Source: Aureimonas altamirensis
GTDB lineage: Bacteria; Pseudomonadota; Alphaproteobacteria; Rhizobiales; Rhizobiaceae
DNA length: 64,000 nucleotides
NCBI RefSeq assembly: GCF_023702225.1
Contig: NZ_JAMQCO010000012.1
Coordinates: forward strand, 43,630-107,629
Direction of reading: 5' to 3'
The notes under the pieces: generated by a model
What the model saw: only the letters and a program-made list of their open reading frames with translations
Databases searched by the model: none
Told to the model about the DNA's origin: nothing
Position numbers and translations under genes: made by a program
Shown here: positions 43,188-53,173 of the stretch, piece after piece
How positions within the stretch are numbered: position 1 is the stretch's first letter
Layout of the letters: each line of letters starts with the position of its first letter

Positions 43188-44507
43188 ATGCAGATACCAA
43201 GGATAGTACTGTCCGCCGCCATTCTCGGCGCCCTGTCCTCCGGCGCCGCCCATGCGCAGGACGCCGTCCCCGACGCCGCGGTCGCGGCGGCGGACCCCTA
43301 TTTCTACGTCTTCAACACGCTTCTGTTCTTCCTTGGCGGCATCCTCGTCATGTGGATGGCGGCCGGCTTCTGCATGCTCGAGGCCGGTCTCGTCCGGTCG
43401 AAGAACGTGTCGATGCAGTGCCTGAAGAACATCTCGCTCTACTCCACCGGGGTGCTCGTCTACTGGCTGGTCGGTTACAACCTCATGTATTCGGGGGTCG
43501 ATGGCGGCTGGTTCGGCCAGATCTCACCGATGACCTTCCCCGCGCCGTCCGCCGATACGGGCGACTATTCGCTGGCCACGGACTTCTTCTACCAGTCGAT
43601 GTTCTGCGCCACCGCCGCCTCGATCGTCTCGGGCACGGTAGCGGAGCGCATCCGCCTTTGGCCCTTCCTTCTGTTCGTCGTCATCCTGTGCGGCGCGATC
43701 TACCCGGTGACGGGCGCGTGGCAGTGGGGCGGCGGCTGGCTGTCGGAAATCGGCTTCTCGGACTTCGCGGGCTCGACCCTCGTCCACTCGGTGGGCGGCT
43801 GGGCCGCATTGACCGGCGCCCTCATCATCGGCGCGCGCAAGGGGCGTTACGGCGCCGACGGCCGCGTCGTGGCGATGCCGGGATCGTCGATCCCGCTGGC
43901 GACGCTGGGCGCCTTCATCCTGTGGTTCGGCTGGTTCGGCTTCAACGGTGCGTCGCAGCTCGCGCTGGGCACGCTCGAGGATGCCGCCTCCGTTGGCCGC
44001 GTGGTCGTCAACACCAATACGGCGGCCGCGGCCGGCGTGATCGTGTCGATGGTCATCATGCAGCTCGTCTACAAGAAGGTCGACGTCACCATGGCGCTCA
44101 ACGGCGCTCTTGGCGGGCTGGTGGCCATCACGGCCGAGCCGCTGACCCCGACCTTCCTGTCGGCGGCCGTGATCGGCGGCATCGGCGCGGCGCTGGTGGT
44201 CGTCACCGTTCCGCTGCTCGACAAGCTGAAGATCGACGACGTCGTCGGCGCCGTCCCGGTGCATCTCGTGGCCGGTATCTGGGGCACGCTCGCCGTTCCC
44301 TTCACCAATCCGGACACGAGCTTCTCGGCGCAGATCATCGGCATCCTGGCCGTCGGCATCTTCGCCGCCGTCGCCTCCGCCATCGTCTGGTTCGCCATCA
44401 AGGCCACCATCGGCGTGCGCCCCAGCGAAGAGGAAGAAGCCCTTGGCCTGGATCGCGCCGAAGTCGGCGTGGAGGCCTATCCGGAATTCTCGGCCGCGCG
44501 CGTCTGA
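43188..44507 (+). CDS. amtB: Ammonium transporter (first copy)
   Basis: A 439-residue Amt/Rh channel with a cleavable signal (SSGAAHAQ near residue 24) and eleven membrane helices. Conserved blocks include WMAAGFCMLEAGLVRSKNV, CATAASIVSGTVAERIRL, the WGGGWLSE and SVGGWAALTGALIIGARKG pore histidine region, and FILWFGWFGFNGAS. It imports ammonium and is gated by GlnK1. ATG 43188, with AAGGA upstream, is chosen over the start at 43113 that overlaps glnK1. It has more extra-membrane sequence than amtB2. Confidence 0.94.
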   Translation: MQIPRIVLSAAILGALSSGAAHAQDAVPDAAVAAADPYFYVFNTLLFFLGGILVMWMAAGFCMLEAGLVRSKNVSMQCLKNISLYSTGVLVYWLVGYNLMYSGVDGGWFGQISPMTFPAPSADTGDYSLATDFFYQSMFCATAASIVSGTVAERIRLWPFLLFVVILCGAIYPVTGAWQWGGGWLSEIGFSDFAGSTLVHSVGGWAALTGALIIGARKGRYGADGRVVAMPGSSIPLATLGAFILWFGWFGFNGASQLALGTLEDAASVGRVVVNTNTAAAAGVIVSMVIMQLVYKKVDVTMALNGALGGLVAITAEPLTPTFLSAAVIGGIGAALVVVTVPLLDKLKIDDVVGAVPVHLVAGIWGTLAVPFTNPDTSFSAQIIGILAVGIFAAVASAIVWFAIKATIGVRPSEEEEALGLDRAEVGVEAYPEFSAARV

Positions 44508-44555
44508 CGCGCGGCCGGAGCCGTCGGAGCGCGCCAGCGATCCGACCCTGAAACC

Positions 44556-44590
44556 GGGTAGGCCGTGCCGTTCGACGGCGCGGCCTACCC
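44556..44590 (+). terminator. Strong hairpin between the two glnK-amtB pairs
   Basis: GGGTAGGCCG (44556-44565) and CGGCCTACCC (44581-44590) form a perfect 10-bp stem extended inward by TGCCG/CGGCG around a TTCGA loop. No T-tract follows, so it may be an attenuator or a processing/stability hairpin that reduces read-through from amtB1 into glnK2. Confidence 0.6.
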
Positions 44591-44668
44591 ACGAAACGAA
44601 CCCAAAGGTCCGCTGCAGCGGCGTCGGCGTTTCGGGGAGCCGCGTTTCCCCGCTCAAGGTCAAGACAG

Positions 44669-45007
44669 ATGAAGATCGTCGTGGCGATCATCAAACCATT
44701 CAAGCTCGACGAGGTGCGGGAGTCGCTCATCGCCCTCGGCATCGAAGGGCTCACCGTCACCGAGGTGAAGGGCTATGGCCGGCAGAAAGGCCATACCGAA
44801 ATCTATCGCGGCAACGAATATGCCGTGAGCTTCCTGCCGAAACTGAAGATCGAGGTGGTCCTGCCGTCCGACGCGGTGGCATCGGCCGTCGATGCCATCG
44901 CGGCATCGGCCAAGACCGGCCAGATCGGTGACGGGAAGATTTTTGTCTATGGCATCGACAGCGCCCTGCGGATCCGCACGGGCGAGACTGACGCCAACGC
45001 GCTGTAA
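44669..45007 (+). CDS. PII nitrogen regulatory protein (second copy)
   Basis: A 112-residue PII protein, closely related to the first copy but differing in the 62-75 segment (LPSDAVASAVDAIAASAKTG). Y51 in RGNEYAVSF and the C-terminal IRTGETDANAL are conserved, so uridylylation and ligand binding are expected. It is paired with amtB2, 13 bases downstream. No sigma-54 site was seen in the 160 bases upstream, so it is probably transcribed by read-through or a different promoter. Confidence 0.95.
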   Translation: MKIVVAIIKPFKLDEVRESLIALGIEGLTVTEVKGYGRQKGHTEIYRGNEYAVSFLPKLKIEVVLPSDAVASAVDAIAASAKTGQIGDGKIFVYGIDSALRIRTGETDANAL

Positions 45008-45020
45008 GGGGACAGTTCAG

Positions 45021-46391
45021 ATGAAACACTTGAAATCAGTTGTCGCCGGCGGGCTCGGGGGCGTCCTCGCCACCGCCGGCATGGCGCTCGCACAGGATAC
45101 CGGCATCGGTCCGGCTCCCGTGGAGACGGCCGCGGCCATCATCGACAAGGGCGATGTCGCCTGGATGCTCATATCGACCGTGCTGGTGCTGTTCATGGTG
45201 CTGCCCGGCCTCGGCCTGTTCTATGGCGGCCTGGTGCGCGCCAAGAACATGCTGTCGGTCCTCATGCAGTGCGTGACGATCTGCGCCGTCGTGATGATCA
45301 TCTACGTCGTCTACGGATACTCGCTCGCCTTCGGCGGGTCGACCAGCCCCTATTGGGGCGGCCTCGCCAAGCTGTTCCTGGCCGGCGTGACCGTCGACAG
45401 CACCGTCGCCACCTTCACCGATGGCGTGGAACTTCCGGAATACGTCTTCATCGCCTTCCAGATGACCTTCGCCTGCATCACGCCGGCGCTGATCGTGGGC
45501 GCCTTCGCCGAACGCATCAAGTTCGGCGCGGTGGTGCTGTTCACCATCCTGTGGGTGACGCTCGTCTACTTCCCGATCGCCCATATGGTGTGGGACGCGA
45601 ACGGCCTGATCTTCAACGGCCTGCATGCCGGGGGCGTCGCGGCGCTGGACTTCGCGGGCGGCACCGTGGTGCACATCAACGCCGGTATCGCCGGCCTCGT
45701 CGGCGCATTGCTGGTGGGCAAGCGCACCGGCCTCGGCAAGGACATGATGGCTCCGCACTCGATGACGCTCACCATGGTGGGCGCCTCCATCCTGTGGGTC
45801 GGCTGGTTCGGCTTCAACGCCGGCTCCAACCTGGAGGCCACAAGCGGCGCGGCCCTTGCCATGATCAACACCTTCACGGCCACGGCCGGCGCCACGGTGG
45901 CGTGGATCCTGATCGAGGCGGTCGCGCGCGGCAAGGCGTCCATGCTGGGCGCTGTCTCGGGCATCATCGCCGGCCTCGTCGCCGTCACGCCGGCCGCCGG
46001 CCTGATCGGCCCGATCGGCGCCATCGTGCTGGGCGCCATCGCTTCCGCCGCCTGCTACTTCTTCGTGGCGGTCGTGAAGCCGGCCGCGGGCTATGACGAC
46101 AGCCTCGACGTGTTCGGCATCCACGGCATCGGCGGCATCGTCGGCGCCATCGGCACCGGCATCTTCGTCTCTTCGTCGCTGGGCGGCATCGGCTATGCCG
46201 ACGGCGTCAGCATGGGCGGCCAGGTCTATTCGCAGATCGTCGCCGTGGTGATCACCATCGTCTATTGCGGTATTGTTTCGGCGATCCTGTACAAGATCGT
46301 GGACCTGGTGATCGGCCTTCGCCCGACGCTGGAAGCCGAGCGCGAAGGGCTGGACCTGACGTCGCACGGCGAATCCGCCTATCATAGCTGA
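45021..46391 (+). CDS. Ammonium transporter (second copy)
   Basis: A 456-residue Amt channel with a signal-like N-terminus (AGMALAQD near 25). Family blocks are LFYGGLVRAKNMLSVLMQC, FAERIKFGAVVLF, HINAGIAGLVGALLVGKRTG (first pore histidine), ILWVGWFGFNAGSNLEA and DVFGIHGIGGIVGAIGTG (second pore histidine). It is closer to the standard E. coli-type AmtB than copy one. The likely partner is the second PII protein. A perfect terminator hairpin follows. Confidence 0.95.
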   Translation: MKHLKSVVAGGLGGVLATAGMALAQDTGIGPAPVETAAAIIDKGDVAWMLISTVLVLFMVLPGLGLFYGGLVRAKNMLSVLMQCVTICAVVMIIYVVYGYSLAFGGSTSPYWGGLAKLFLAGVTVDSTVATFTDGVELPEYVFIAFQMTFACITPALIVGAFAERIKFGAVVLFTILWVTLVYFPIAHMVWDANGLIFNGLHAGGVAALDFAGGTVVHINAGIAGLVGALLVGKRTGLGKDMMAPHSMTLTMVGASILWVGWFGFNAGSNLEATSGAALAMINTFTATAGATVAWILIEAVARGKASMLGAVSGIIAGLVAVTPAAGLIGPIGAIVLGAIASAACYFFVAVVKPAAGYDDSLDVFGIHGIGGIVGAIGTGIFVSSSLGGIGYADGVSMGGQVYSQIVAVVITIVYCGIVSAILYKIVDLVIGLRPTLEAEREGLDLTSHGESAYHS

Positions 46392-46420
46392 TCGCGCCGC
46401 GGTCAGACTTAAGGAAAACA

Positions 46421-46449
46421 GGGGCGGGCGCCCGGCGCCCGCCCCTTAT
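46421..46449. terminator. Rho-independent bidirectional terminator
   Basis: GGGGCGGGCG (46421-46430), loop CCCGG, CGCCCGCCCC (46436-46445), then TTATT: a perfect 10-bp GC stem between the convergent amtB2 and GNAT genes. It probably serves both directions, although neither side has a long T-run. Confidence 0.75.
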
Positions 46450-46455
46450 TCTCGT

Positions 46456-46767
46456 TCAGACGCGGCCGAAGGGCTTCTTCTCTTCGGTGGCCAGGTCCGC
46501 GTAACGCTCGGGATGCCGCTCGAACTCGGCGCGCACGTAGGAGCAGGCGGGAACCACCTTCATGCCCTTGTCCCGGGCGAAGCCCACGGCGAAATCCAGC
46601 AACTTTCCGGCGATGCCCTGGCCGCGCAGCTTCTCCGGAACGTAGGTGTGGTCGAACACCCAGGCGTCCTGGATGCCTGCGGGCGAATAGGTCAACTCCG
46701 CCCTGTCCTCGCCGTCTCCCGTCACGAAAAGGCCGCCACGGCCCCTGTCCTCATGCCTGATATCCAT
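46456..46767 (-). CDS. Small GNAT-like N-acetyltransferase (COG2388)
   Basis: A 103-residue protein of the short GNAT family: LTYSPAGIQDAWVFDHTYVPEKLRGQGIAGKLL carries the acetyl-CoA pyrophosphate loop (RGQGIA) and VVPACSYVRAEFERHPE closes the fold, as in YidJ/YjdJ-type proteins. The substrate is unknown. It is convergent with amtB2 and divergent from ftsK; the ftsK promoter must lie in the 248-base gap beyond its start. Confidence 0.88.
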   Translation of the reverse strand: MDIRHEDRGRGGLFVTGDGEDRAELTYSPAGIQDAWVFDHTYVPEKLRGQGIAGKLLDFAVGFARDKGMKVVPACSYVRAEFERHPERYADLATEEKKPFGRV

Positions 46768-47015
46768 GCCCGTTCTTCCCGGTTGCGATGATCTCGTCCA
46801 TCATCTGGGGCTGGATCGGCGTTCGGCAAATACTCTTCACGACTTTACGAACAGGGTTAAACGGCCTTTAACCTCGTTTGCCTAAAGTCGGGGATGACGG
46901 GCCTCCGGCTGCCGTTCCGCGGCCATGCCCACCACACCGAACCTGCCCAAAAGCGGCTCGGGTCTCGTTGAACGCATGCCGGCTGGTCGTCGGCGGGCAA
47001 CAGGACAAAGCGCGA

Positions 47016-50000
47016 ATGACCATGGCTACGATCGACGCAAAAGACGAATTCGAGGGCAGGCAGCGGAGCGGATTGTCGATCGTGGGCGGCGTCGCCCTCA
47101 TCGGCCTTTCGGTCTACCTTGCCGCCGCACTCGCCACCTGGAACGTGGGCGATCCGTCGCTGAGCCAGTCCAATTCCAACCCGGTGGGCAATCTTGCGGG
47201 CGCATCCGGCGCCATCATCGCCGACCTTGCGATGCAGGTCTTCGGGCTCGCCTCGGTGCTGACGATCGTCCTGCCGTTCGTCTGGGGGCTCAGGCTGGTC
47301 GGCGGACGGCGGATCGACGGCGCCGGGCGCCGCGGCTGGTTTGCCCTCGGCGGCACCCTGCTTGCCGCGACGGCGCTGGGTTGCATCGGCGCGCCGGCCG
47401 GCTGGCCGCTGCCGATCGGCCTCGGCGGCATCGCCGGCGACATCGTCCTGAAGTTTCCGGCCCTCGTGACGGGGGCCTATCCCTCGGGTCTGGCCGGAAG
47501 CATCCTCGGCATCGTCCTCGCCGTGCCGGCGGCGTGGCTGTACCTCACCGGCCTGGGTTTCGTCGGCCGCGCGCGGCGCACGGTGCCGGCGGCGTCGATG
47601 GCGGCTGCCGCTCCGCGCGCGCCGACAGTGGCGGACGAAATCGAAGACGAGGAAGCCGGCGAGAGCCGCTGGCAGCTTCTGGCGGGTGCGGCCACCCATC
47701 TGGCCTATTCCGCATGGTCGGGCATCCGCCGGCCGAATGCGGATACCCGCCCCGTCCAGCGCCGCGAGCCGGGCTCCGGCCCGGCCTGGCGCGAAGAGCC
47801 GTCCATGGCGGCAGGCGCGCCGGTTGCGGCGTCCCCCGCCGCCGCCGGCCGCCCGCAGCGCGAAATCCGCGTGGTGGACACGCGGCCGCAGCAGCCGCAC
47901 TTCGATGCCGTCGACATGGATGGCTTCGACGACTACGGCTATCAGCCGGCCGCGCAGCAGCCGCAGGCGCGCCCGGCGCAGCGGCCGGAGCCGCCACAGG
48001 CCCCTGCCTTCGACGAGGCCTATGACGTCGATGTCTTTGCCGAGCCGGCCTCCGACGCGGACGCCGCCGCGCGCCGTTTCGTGGATACCAGCCGCGCCAC
48101 GGTGCGGCATGGCCGCAGCGACTGGAACGGCTCCTATGCCGCTTCGCGCCTCGGCAAGAAGCGATGGGAGCGCGACGACGAACCGTTCGATCCGGAAACG
48201 GGCGAGCTCGGCTTCGCGGCGCCGGACGGCCTCGACGATCGGGACCAGGAGGCGTTCGAGCAGTTCGAAGACCTTTCGCCCGACGAGCCTTCGGTCGAGG
48301 AACTGATGTTCGACGCACCGGCCAATTACGGCGATGCGCCGCCCTTCGATCTGGACGACGCACCCCGGCCCCTGCACGCCGACGAGCGCCCCCCGCGCGA
48401 GAAGAGCGGCGGCTGGCGCGACTTCATTCCGGCCAATGTGGTGGCCTTCCCGACACTCGGGCGTAACAGGACGCCCGGCAACGACACGGGCGTCGAGCGC
48501 CAGGAGCCGGGCTTCGCGCCATCGCGGCCCTCGGCCGCACCCATGCCCTCGCTGGAAAAGCCGGTTCGGGTGGTTCCGGCCTCCGCGCCCTCGGCCCCGT
48601 CGCGCAACACGGCGCCGGCACGCGTCTATCAGGGCGAGCCCGCCCATGCGTACCAGCCCGAGTTCTTCGAGCTGCCTTCCATCAATCTCCTGTCGCCGCC
48701 CCGGGCGCTGGCGCGCGACGATTCCCTGACGCCGGAGATGCTGCAGGAAAACGCGCGTCTGCTGGAAGGCGTCCTGGACGATTTCGGCGTCAAGGGCGAG
48801 ATCATCGAGGTGCGTCCCGGCCCGGTCGTGACCCTCTACGAGCTCGAGCCGGCGCCCGGCATCAAATCGTCGCGCGTCATCGGGCTTGCCGACGACATCG
48901 CCCGGTCCATGAGCGCCATCGCGGCGCGCGTCGCCGTCATTCCCGGCAAGAACGCCATCGGCATCGAGCTGCCCAACCGCAAGCGTGAAACCGTCTATCT
49001 CCGCGAGATGCTGGCGGCCGAGAGCTTCAGCCAGAACAAGGGCAAGTTGCCGCTGACGCTGGGCAAGACCATCGGCGGAGAGCCGGTCATCGCCGACCTT
49101 GCCAAGATGCCGCATCTTCTGGTTGCCGGTACGACGGGTTCCGGCAAGTCCGTGTCCATCAACACGATGATCCTGTCGCTTCTGTACCGGCTGTCGCCGT
49201 CGCAGTGCCGCATGATCATGATCGACCCGAAGATGCTGGAGCTTTCGATCTACGATGGCATCCCGCACCTCCTGTCGCCGGTCGTGACCGATCCGAAGAA
49301 GGCCGTCGTGGCGCTGAAATGGACGGTGCGGGAGATGGAAGACCGCTACCGCAAGATGTCGAAGGTCGGGGTGCGCAACATCGACGGCTTCAACACCCGC
49401 GTGGCGCAGGCGATCGACAGGGGCGAAACCATCTCGCGCACGGTACAGACCGGATTCGACCGTGAAACCGGGGAGCCGATCTTCGAGTCCGAGGAGTTCG
49501 ACCTGCAGCCGCTGCCGTATATCGTCGTCATCATCGACGAGATGGCGGACCTGATGATGGTGGCCGGCAAGGAGATCGAGGGCACGGTCCAGCGTCTGGC
49601 GCAGATGGCACGCGCCGCAGGCATCCACGTCATCATGGCCACGCAGCGCCCGTCGGTGGATGTCATCACCGGCACGATCAAGGCCAATTTCCCGACACGC
49701 ATCTCCTTCCAGGTGACCTCCAAGATCGACAGCCGCACCATCCTGCAGGAGCAGGGGGCAGAGCAGCTCCTGGGCATGGGCGACATGCTGTTCATGGCAG
49801 GTGGCGGGCGTATCCAGCGCGTGCACGGCCCGTTCGTCGACGATTCCGAAGTCGAGGCGATAGTCTCGCATCTGAAATCGCAGGGCGTGCCCGATTACCT
49901 CGACTCGATCCTCGAGGAGGAGGACGAGGAGGATATGGGGTCCGGCGGCTCGGGCTCGGCCGGCGGCATGGATGAATCGGCCGATCTCTACGACCAGGCG

Positions 50001-50174
50001 GTCGCCATCGTGCTGCGCGACGGCAAGGCCTCTACCTCCTACGTCCAGCGGCGGCTGCAGATCGGCTACAACCGGGCAGCCTCGATCATCGAGCGGATGG
50101 AACAGGAGGGCGTGGTCGGGCCGGCAAACCATGCCGGAAAACGCGAGATCCTCGTACCGACCGACAATGCCTGA
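47016..50174 (+). CDS. ftsK: FtsK-family DNA translocase
   Basis: A 1052-residue septal DNA pump. Four N-terminal membrane segments (about 20-190), a long proline/glutamine/acid-rich linker (about 210-540), then the motor: Walker A GTTGSGKS at 705-712 and Walker [13 protein letters not shown] near 837. The gamma winged-helix domain from about 988 ([18 protein letters not shown], then [18 protein letters not shown]) reads KOPS sites. It aligns chromosome dimers for XerCD at division. ATG 47016 with AGGA upstream is chosen over ATG 46878. The opposite strand is open for 1121 codons, a GC-rich artefact. Confidence 0.94.
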   Translation: MTMATIDAKDEFEGRQRSGLSIVGGVALIGLSVYLAAALATWNVGDPSLSQSNSNPVGNLAGASGAIIADLAMQVFGLASVLTIVLPFVWGLRLVGGRRIDGAGRRGWFALGGTLLAATALGCIGAPAGWPLPIGLGGIAGDIVLKFPALVTGAYPSGLAGSILGIVLAVPAAWLYLTGLGFVGRARRTVPAASMAAAAPRAPTVADEIEDEEAGESRWQLLAGAATHLAYSAWSGIRRPNADTRPVQRREPGSGPAWREEPSMAAGAPVAASPAAAGRPQREIRVVDTRPQQPHFDAVDMDGFDDYGYQPAAQQPQARPAQRPEPPQAPAFDEAYDVDVFAEPASDADAAARRFVDTSRATVRHGRSDWNGSYAASRLGKKRWERDDEPFDPETGELGFAAPDGLDDRDQEAFEQFEDLSPDEPSVEELMFDAPANYGDAPPFDLDDAPRPLHADERPPREKSGGWRDFIPANVVAFPTLGRNRTPGNDTGVERQEPGFAPSRPSAAPMPSLEKPVRVVPASAPSAPSRNTAPARVYQGEPAHAYQPEFFELPSINLLSPPRALARDDSLTPEMLQENARLLEGVLDDFGVKGEIIEVRPGPVVTLYELEPAPGIKSSRVIGLADDIARSMSAIAARVAVIPGKNAIGIELPNRKRETVYLREMLAAESFSQNKGKLPLTLGKTIGGEPVIADLAKMPHLLVAGTTGSGKSVSINTMILSLLYRLSPSQCRMIMIDPKMLELSIYDGIPHLLSPVVTDPKKAVVALKWTVREMEDRYRKMSKVGVRNIDGFNTRVAQAIDRGETISRTVQTGFDRETGEPIFESEEFDLQPLPYIVVIIDEMADLMMVAGKEIEGTVQRLAQMARAAGIHVIMATQRPSVDVITGTIKANFPTRISFQVTSKIDSRTILQEQGAEQLLGMGDMLFMAGGGRIQRVHGPFVDDSEVEAIVSHLKSQGVPDYLDSILEEEDEEDMGSGGSGSAGGMDESADLYDQAVAIVLRDGKASTSYVQRRLQIGYNRAASIIERMEQEGVVGPANHAGKREILVPTDNA

Positions 50175-50329
50175 TCCGGGATTTCCGGACGGTGCACTGG
50201 CATGGAGGCTCGCCGTCCCCATCTTGTGATGAAGAGGGGAAAGTAGCGCCCCAAAACTGCCCGAGGCCCGGATTATCCCTGGGGCCCGTACAAGGCAGGG
50301 ACGCCAGAGACAAAAGGACCGTAAGCCCC

Positions 50330-50977
50330 ATGTGGAATCGACTTGTGTCGAAAAGGCCGCGAAATCGTACTTCCATCCGGGCGCTCGCCCTGGCCGCAGC
50401 CCTGGCGCTGCCCATGGCCGTGCCTGCCTATGCGCAGTCCGCCGGCGCCGTGGCGCAGCGTGTGGCCGACCACTTCTCGTCCGTGCAGTCCATGGCCGGC
50501 AGCTTCGTGCAGTTCGACGCCGCCGGCAACCAGACCGAGGGCAAGTTCTATATCGAGCGTCCGGGCAAGATCCGCTTCGACTATAGCGGCCAGCCGCTCC
50601 GGATCATCGCGGACGGCAGCCAGGTGGCGGTCAACAATCGCCGCATGAACACGTGGGATCTGTATCCGCTGTCGAAGACCCCGATGAAATTGCTGCTCGA
50701 CAGGCGCATCGACCTGTCGGCCGCCAACATCCAGAATGTCCAGGAAGGGCCGGACCTGACGACCATCGTCATGGGGGACAAGTCCGTCTTCGGCAATTCG
50801 CGCATCACCATGATGTTCGATCCGAACACCAACGATCTGCGCCAGTGGACGATTCGCGATGCGCAGGGCAAGGACACCACGGTGATGATCTACGACGTTC
50901 AGGAAGGCGTGCGCATCGACCCTTCCGTCTTCGTGATCCCCTACAACTCCATCGCCATGGGGCAGACGCGGGGCTGA
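50330..50977 (+). CDS. LolA-like outer membrane lipoprotein carrier
   Basis: A 215-residue periplasmic protein. The signal peptide ends near AVPAYAQ (residue 34). The mature part has the LolA-type half-barrel: VADHFSSVQSMAGSFVQFDAAGNQTEGKFYIERPGKIRFDYSG, and the C-terminal VRIDPSVFVIPYNS. It would ferry lipoproteins from the LolCDE complex to the outer membrane; ftsK-lolA-xthA is the usual Rhizobiales order. ATG 50330 is used; the longer frame from 50192 overlaps untranslated leader. Single-domain alphaproteobacterial LolA proteins are divergent from E. coli. Confidence 0.85.
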   Translation: MWNRLVSKRPRNRTSIRALALAAALALPMAVPAYAQSAGAVAQRVADHFSSVQSMAGSFVQFDAAGNQTEGKFYIERPGKIRFDYSGQPLRIIADGSQVAVNNRRMNTWDLYPLSKTPMKLLLDRRIDLSAANIQNVQEGPDLTTIVMGDKSVFGNSRITMMFDPNTNDLRQWTIRDAQGKDTTVMIYDVQEGVRIDPSVFVIPYNSIAMGQTRG

Positions 50978-50979
50978 TA

Positions 50980-51870
50980 TCAGCCGCGCTGCGAGAAGAA
51001 CCCGATAAGCGCCCGCGTCACCGGCTCGGGCGCTTCCTCCACGACGAAATGTCCGCAGTCCAGCGCTTCGCCCTCGACGCTTTCGCACCAGCCGCGCCAG
51101 ACGCCGAGAACGTCCCCCACCGACGCCGCGATGCCGTGGCCGCCCCACAAGGCCAGCGTCGGGGCGGCGATCCGGCGGCCGGACGCCATGTCTTCCTCGT
51201 CGAGCCTCCGGTCTTCCGTGGCGCCGGCGCGGTAATCCTCGCAAGCCGCATGGATGTAATCGCCCCGCGCGAAGCTGCGCCGGTATTCGGCGAGCGCCTC
51301 GGACGAGAAGGGCGCCAGCGCATGCGACTTCGTCCAGCTGGCGATCGTGTGGTCCAGGTAGAAGACGGCGTCGTTGCCGATCAGCCGCTCCGGCATGGGG
51401 TTCGGCTGGGCAAGGAACATCCAATGGTAGGTGCCGAGCGCCTCTTCGGCGTTCATGTGCCGCCACATCTCGGCAGTCGGCAGGATATCGAGAACCGCCA
51501 GCCGGCTGATGGCCGCAGGGTGGTCGAGGGCCATCCGGTACGCCACGCGTGCGCCCCTGTCATGGCCGGCGACGGCGAAGCGCTCGTGGCCCAGCGCCTG
51601 CATGACGGCGATCATGTCCTGCGCCATGACGCGCTTGGTATAGGCCGAGCCGCCCTTGCTGTCCGGGGTCGATGATTGGCCGTAACCCCGCATGTCGGGA
51701 ACGAAGAGCCGAAAGCGCTGCGCCAGGGCCGGCACGATCCCGGCCCACATCGCGCCCGTCTGCGGAAAGCCGTGCAACAGCAGCAAAGGCGGCCCGTCGC
51801 CGCCGATGCGCATGTGGATCTCGGCGCCCGCCCCGGCGATCTTTCGCGTTTCAAAGCCTTCGAACATCAC
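50980..51870 (-). CDS. Haloacetate (fluoroacetate) dehalogenase-like alpha/beta hydrolase
   Basis: A 296-residue alpha/beta hydrolase. The nucleophile elbow is GHDRGARVAYR with D104, and R105 and R108 match the carboxylate-binding arginines of fluoroacetate dehalogenases. The HW pair in GTYHWMFLAQP matches the halide-binding His-Trp, and the late histidine is in LDCGHFVVEEAP. LLLHGFPQTGAMW is the oxyanion strand. It would hydrolyse haloacetates to glycolate. Converges with lolA and is divergent from xthA. Physiological substrate uncertain. Confidence 0.85.
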   Translation of the reverse strand: MMFEGFETRKIAGAGAEIHMRIGGDGPPLLLLHGFPQTGAMWAGIVPALAQRFRLFVPDMRGYGQSSTPDSKGGSAYTKRVMAQDMIAVMQALGHERFAVAGHDRGARVAYRMALDHPAAISRLAVLDILPTAEMWRHMNAEEALGTYHWMFLAQPNPMPERLIGNDAVFYLDHTIASWTKSHALAPFSSEALAEYRRSFARGDYIHAACEDYRAGATEDRRLDEEDMASGRRIAAPTLALWGGHGIAASVGDVLGVWRGWCESVEGEALDCGHFVVEEAPEPVTRALIGFFSQRG

Positions 51871-51951
51871 GCCTCCAGCGGGTTGATGCGACAGGACGCC
51901 TTGTCCATAAGGGGCCTGTCCTGCCCGAACCCGGAAAGTGTGCTACCGCCC

Positions 51952-52755
51952 GTGCCCTTCAAGATCGCGACATGGAATATCAACTCGGTGCGCCTGCGCA
52001 TGCCGATCGTCGAACGGCTGATCGCCGAGACGGCCCCCGACGTGCTGTGCCTGCAGGAGACGAAATGCCCGAACGATCTGTTCCCTCGGGAGCGGTTCGA
52101 GGAACTGGGCTATCGGCACATCGCGCTGAACGGACAGAAGGGCTATCACGGGGTGGCCACGCTTTCGAAGATGCCCTTCGACGACGTCGTCAAGCAGGAT
52201 TACTGCGCCGTCGGCGATGCGAGGCACCTGTCCGCCCGGATCGAGGTCGGCGACCGTGCCATACGGGTCCATAACCTTTATGTCCCGGCCGGCGGCGACG
52301 AGCCGGACCCGGCTATCAACCCGAAGTTCCGGCACAAGCTGGATTTCGTGGACGAAATGCGATCCATGCGCGCCTCGGGAGAGCCGGGCGTCTCGTCCAT
52401 CCTCGTCGGCGACCTCAACATCGCGCCCTTCGCCGAGGATGTCTGGTCTCACAGGCAGCTCCTCAAGGTCGTGTCGCACACCCCGGTGGAGACGGATGGC
52501 CTCTTGCGCGTCATCGCCGAAGGCGGCTGGAGCGATCTCGTGCGGCAGGCGGTTCCACTGCCGGAAAAGGTCTATACCTGGTGGAGCTACCGCGCGAAGG
52601 ACTGGACGGCGGCCGACAGGGGGCGCCGGCTCGACCATGTATGGTCCTCGCCCGATCTCGCACCGCATCTCCTTGCTGTCGATATCCTGCGCGCCGCCCG
52701 CGGATGGGACCGGCCTTCGGACCACGTTCCCATCGTCGTGACACTCGACATCTAG
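51952..52755 (+). CDS. xthA: Exodeoxyribonuclease III
   Basis: A 267-residue AP endonuclease/3'-exonuclease of the EEP fold. KIATWNINSVR opens the fold; LCLQETK holds the metal-binding glutamate, VHNLYVPAGGDEPD the tyrosine strand, ILVGDLNIAPFAEDVW the catalytic aspartate/asparagine and RPSDHVPIVV the catalytic histidine. It repairs abasic sites in base excision repair. The start is GTG 51952 just before the conserved strand; ATG 51886 would add 22 unconserved residues. The position after lolA is typical. Confidence 0.93.
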   Translation: MPFKIATWNINSVRLRMPIVERLIAETAPDVLCLQETKCPNDLFPRERFEELGYRHIALNGQKGYHGVATLSKMPFDDVVKQDYCAVGDARHLSARIEVGDRAIRVHNLYVPAGGDEPDPAINPKFRHKLDFVDEMRSMRASGEPGVSSILVGDLNIAPFAEDVWSHRQLLKVVSHTPVETDGLLRVIAEGGWSDLVRQAVPLPEKVYTWWSYRAKDWTAADRGRRLDHVWSSPDLAPHLLAVDILRAARGWDRPSDHVPIVVTLDI

Positions 52756-52788
52756 AGTGATTCCATATGAGTCGGAAACGCTCTAATG

Positions 52789-53172
52789 TCAGCGCGCCGC
52801 CAGCACCGCTTCATGCGCTTCGCTCAACCGCGTCAGAAGCGTTTCCGGAACCACAGGCTTCAGGCAGACGGACAGGCCGGGAAAGCGTGAACTGACCTCC
52901 TGGGGCAGGCCCGCCCCGGTGCAGATGACCATGGGGACCGAGCGCTCCCACAGGATTTCGAGCACGGGCGTCACCGGTCCTCCGTGCAGGTTGAAATCCA
53001 GGATGGCGGCGTCCACGGGCCCGTTCAGGCAACGGCTGACGGCATCGGCCGCCGCAGCCACCGGGCCGACCACCTGCGCCCCGACCGAAAGGAGCGTATC
53101 CTCGATATCCATCGCCACCAGCGGATTGTCTTCCGCGACGAGAACGCGCTTGCCCGCCCACAGATCCTTCAT
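52789..53172 (-). CDS. Single-domain response regulator
   Basis: A 127-residue receiver domain: VLVAEDNPLVAMDIEDTLL (acidic pair), AAILDFNLHGGPV (phosphoacceptor aspartate), VICTGAG (Thr) and LKPV (Lys) near the end. No output domain. It starts 2 bases after the stop of the HWE kinase gene, so it is the natural receiver for that kinase or a diversion in its relay. ATG 53172 is chosen over the ATG at 53193, which sits inside the kinase gene. Confidence 0.9.
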   Translation of the reverse strand: MKDLWAGKRVLVAEDNPLVAMDIEDTLLSVGAQVVGPVAAAADAVSRCLNGPVDAAILDFNLHGGPVTPVLEILWERSVPMVICTGAGLPQEVSSRFPGLSVCLKPVVPETLLTRLSEAHEAVLAAR

Positions 53173-53173
53173 G

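Noticed and set aside
43524..44663. Long antisense frame (379 codons) opposite amtB1
   Set aside because: Overlaps the transmembrane helices of AmtB on the other strand; shadow.
46857..50222. 1121-codon open frame on the minus strand opposite ftsK
   Set aside because: Rich in His/Arg/Asp with no domain, and ftsK's motor and gamma motifs are on the plus strand; a typical GC-rich third-position shadow.
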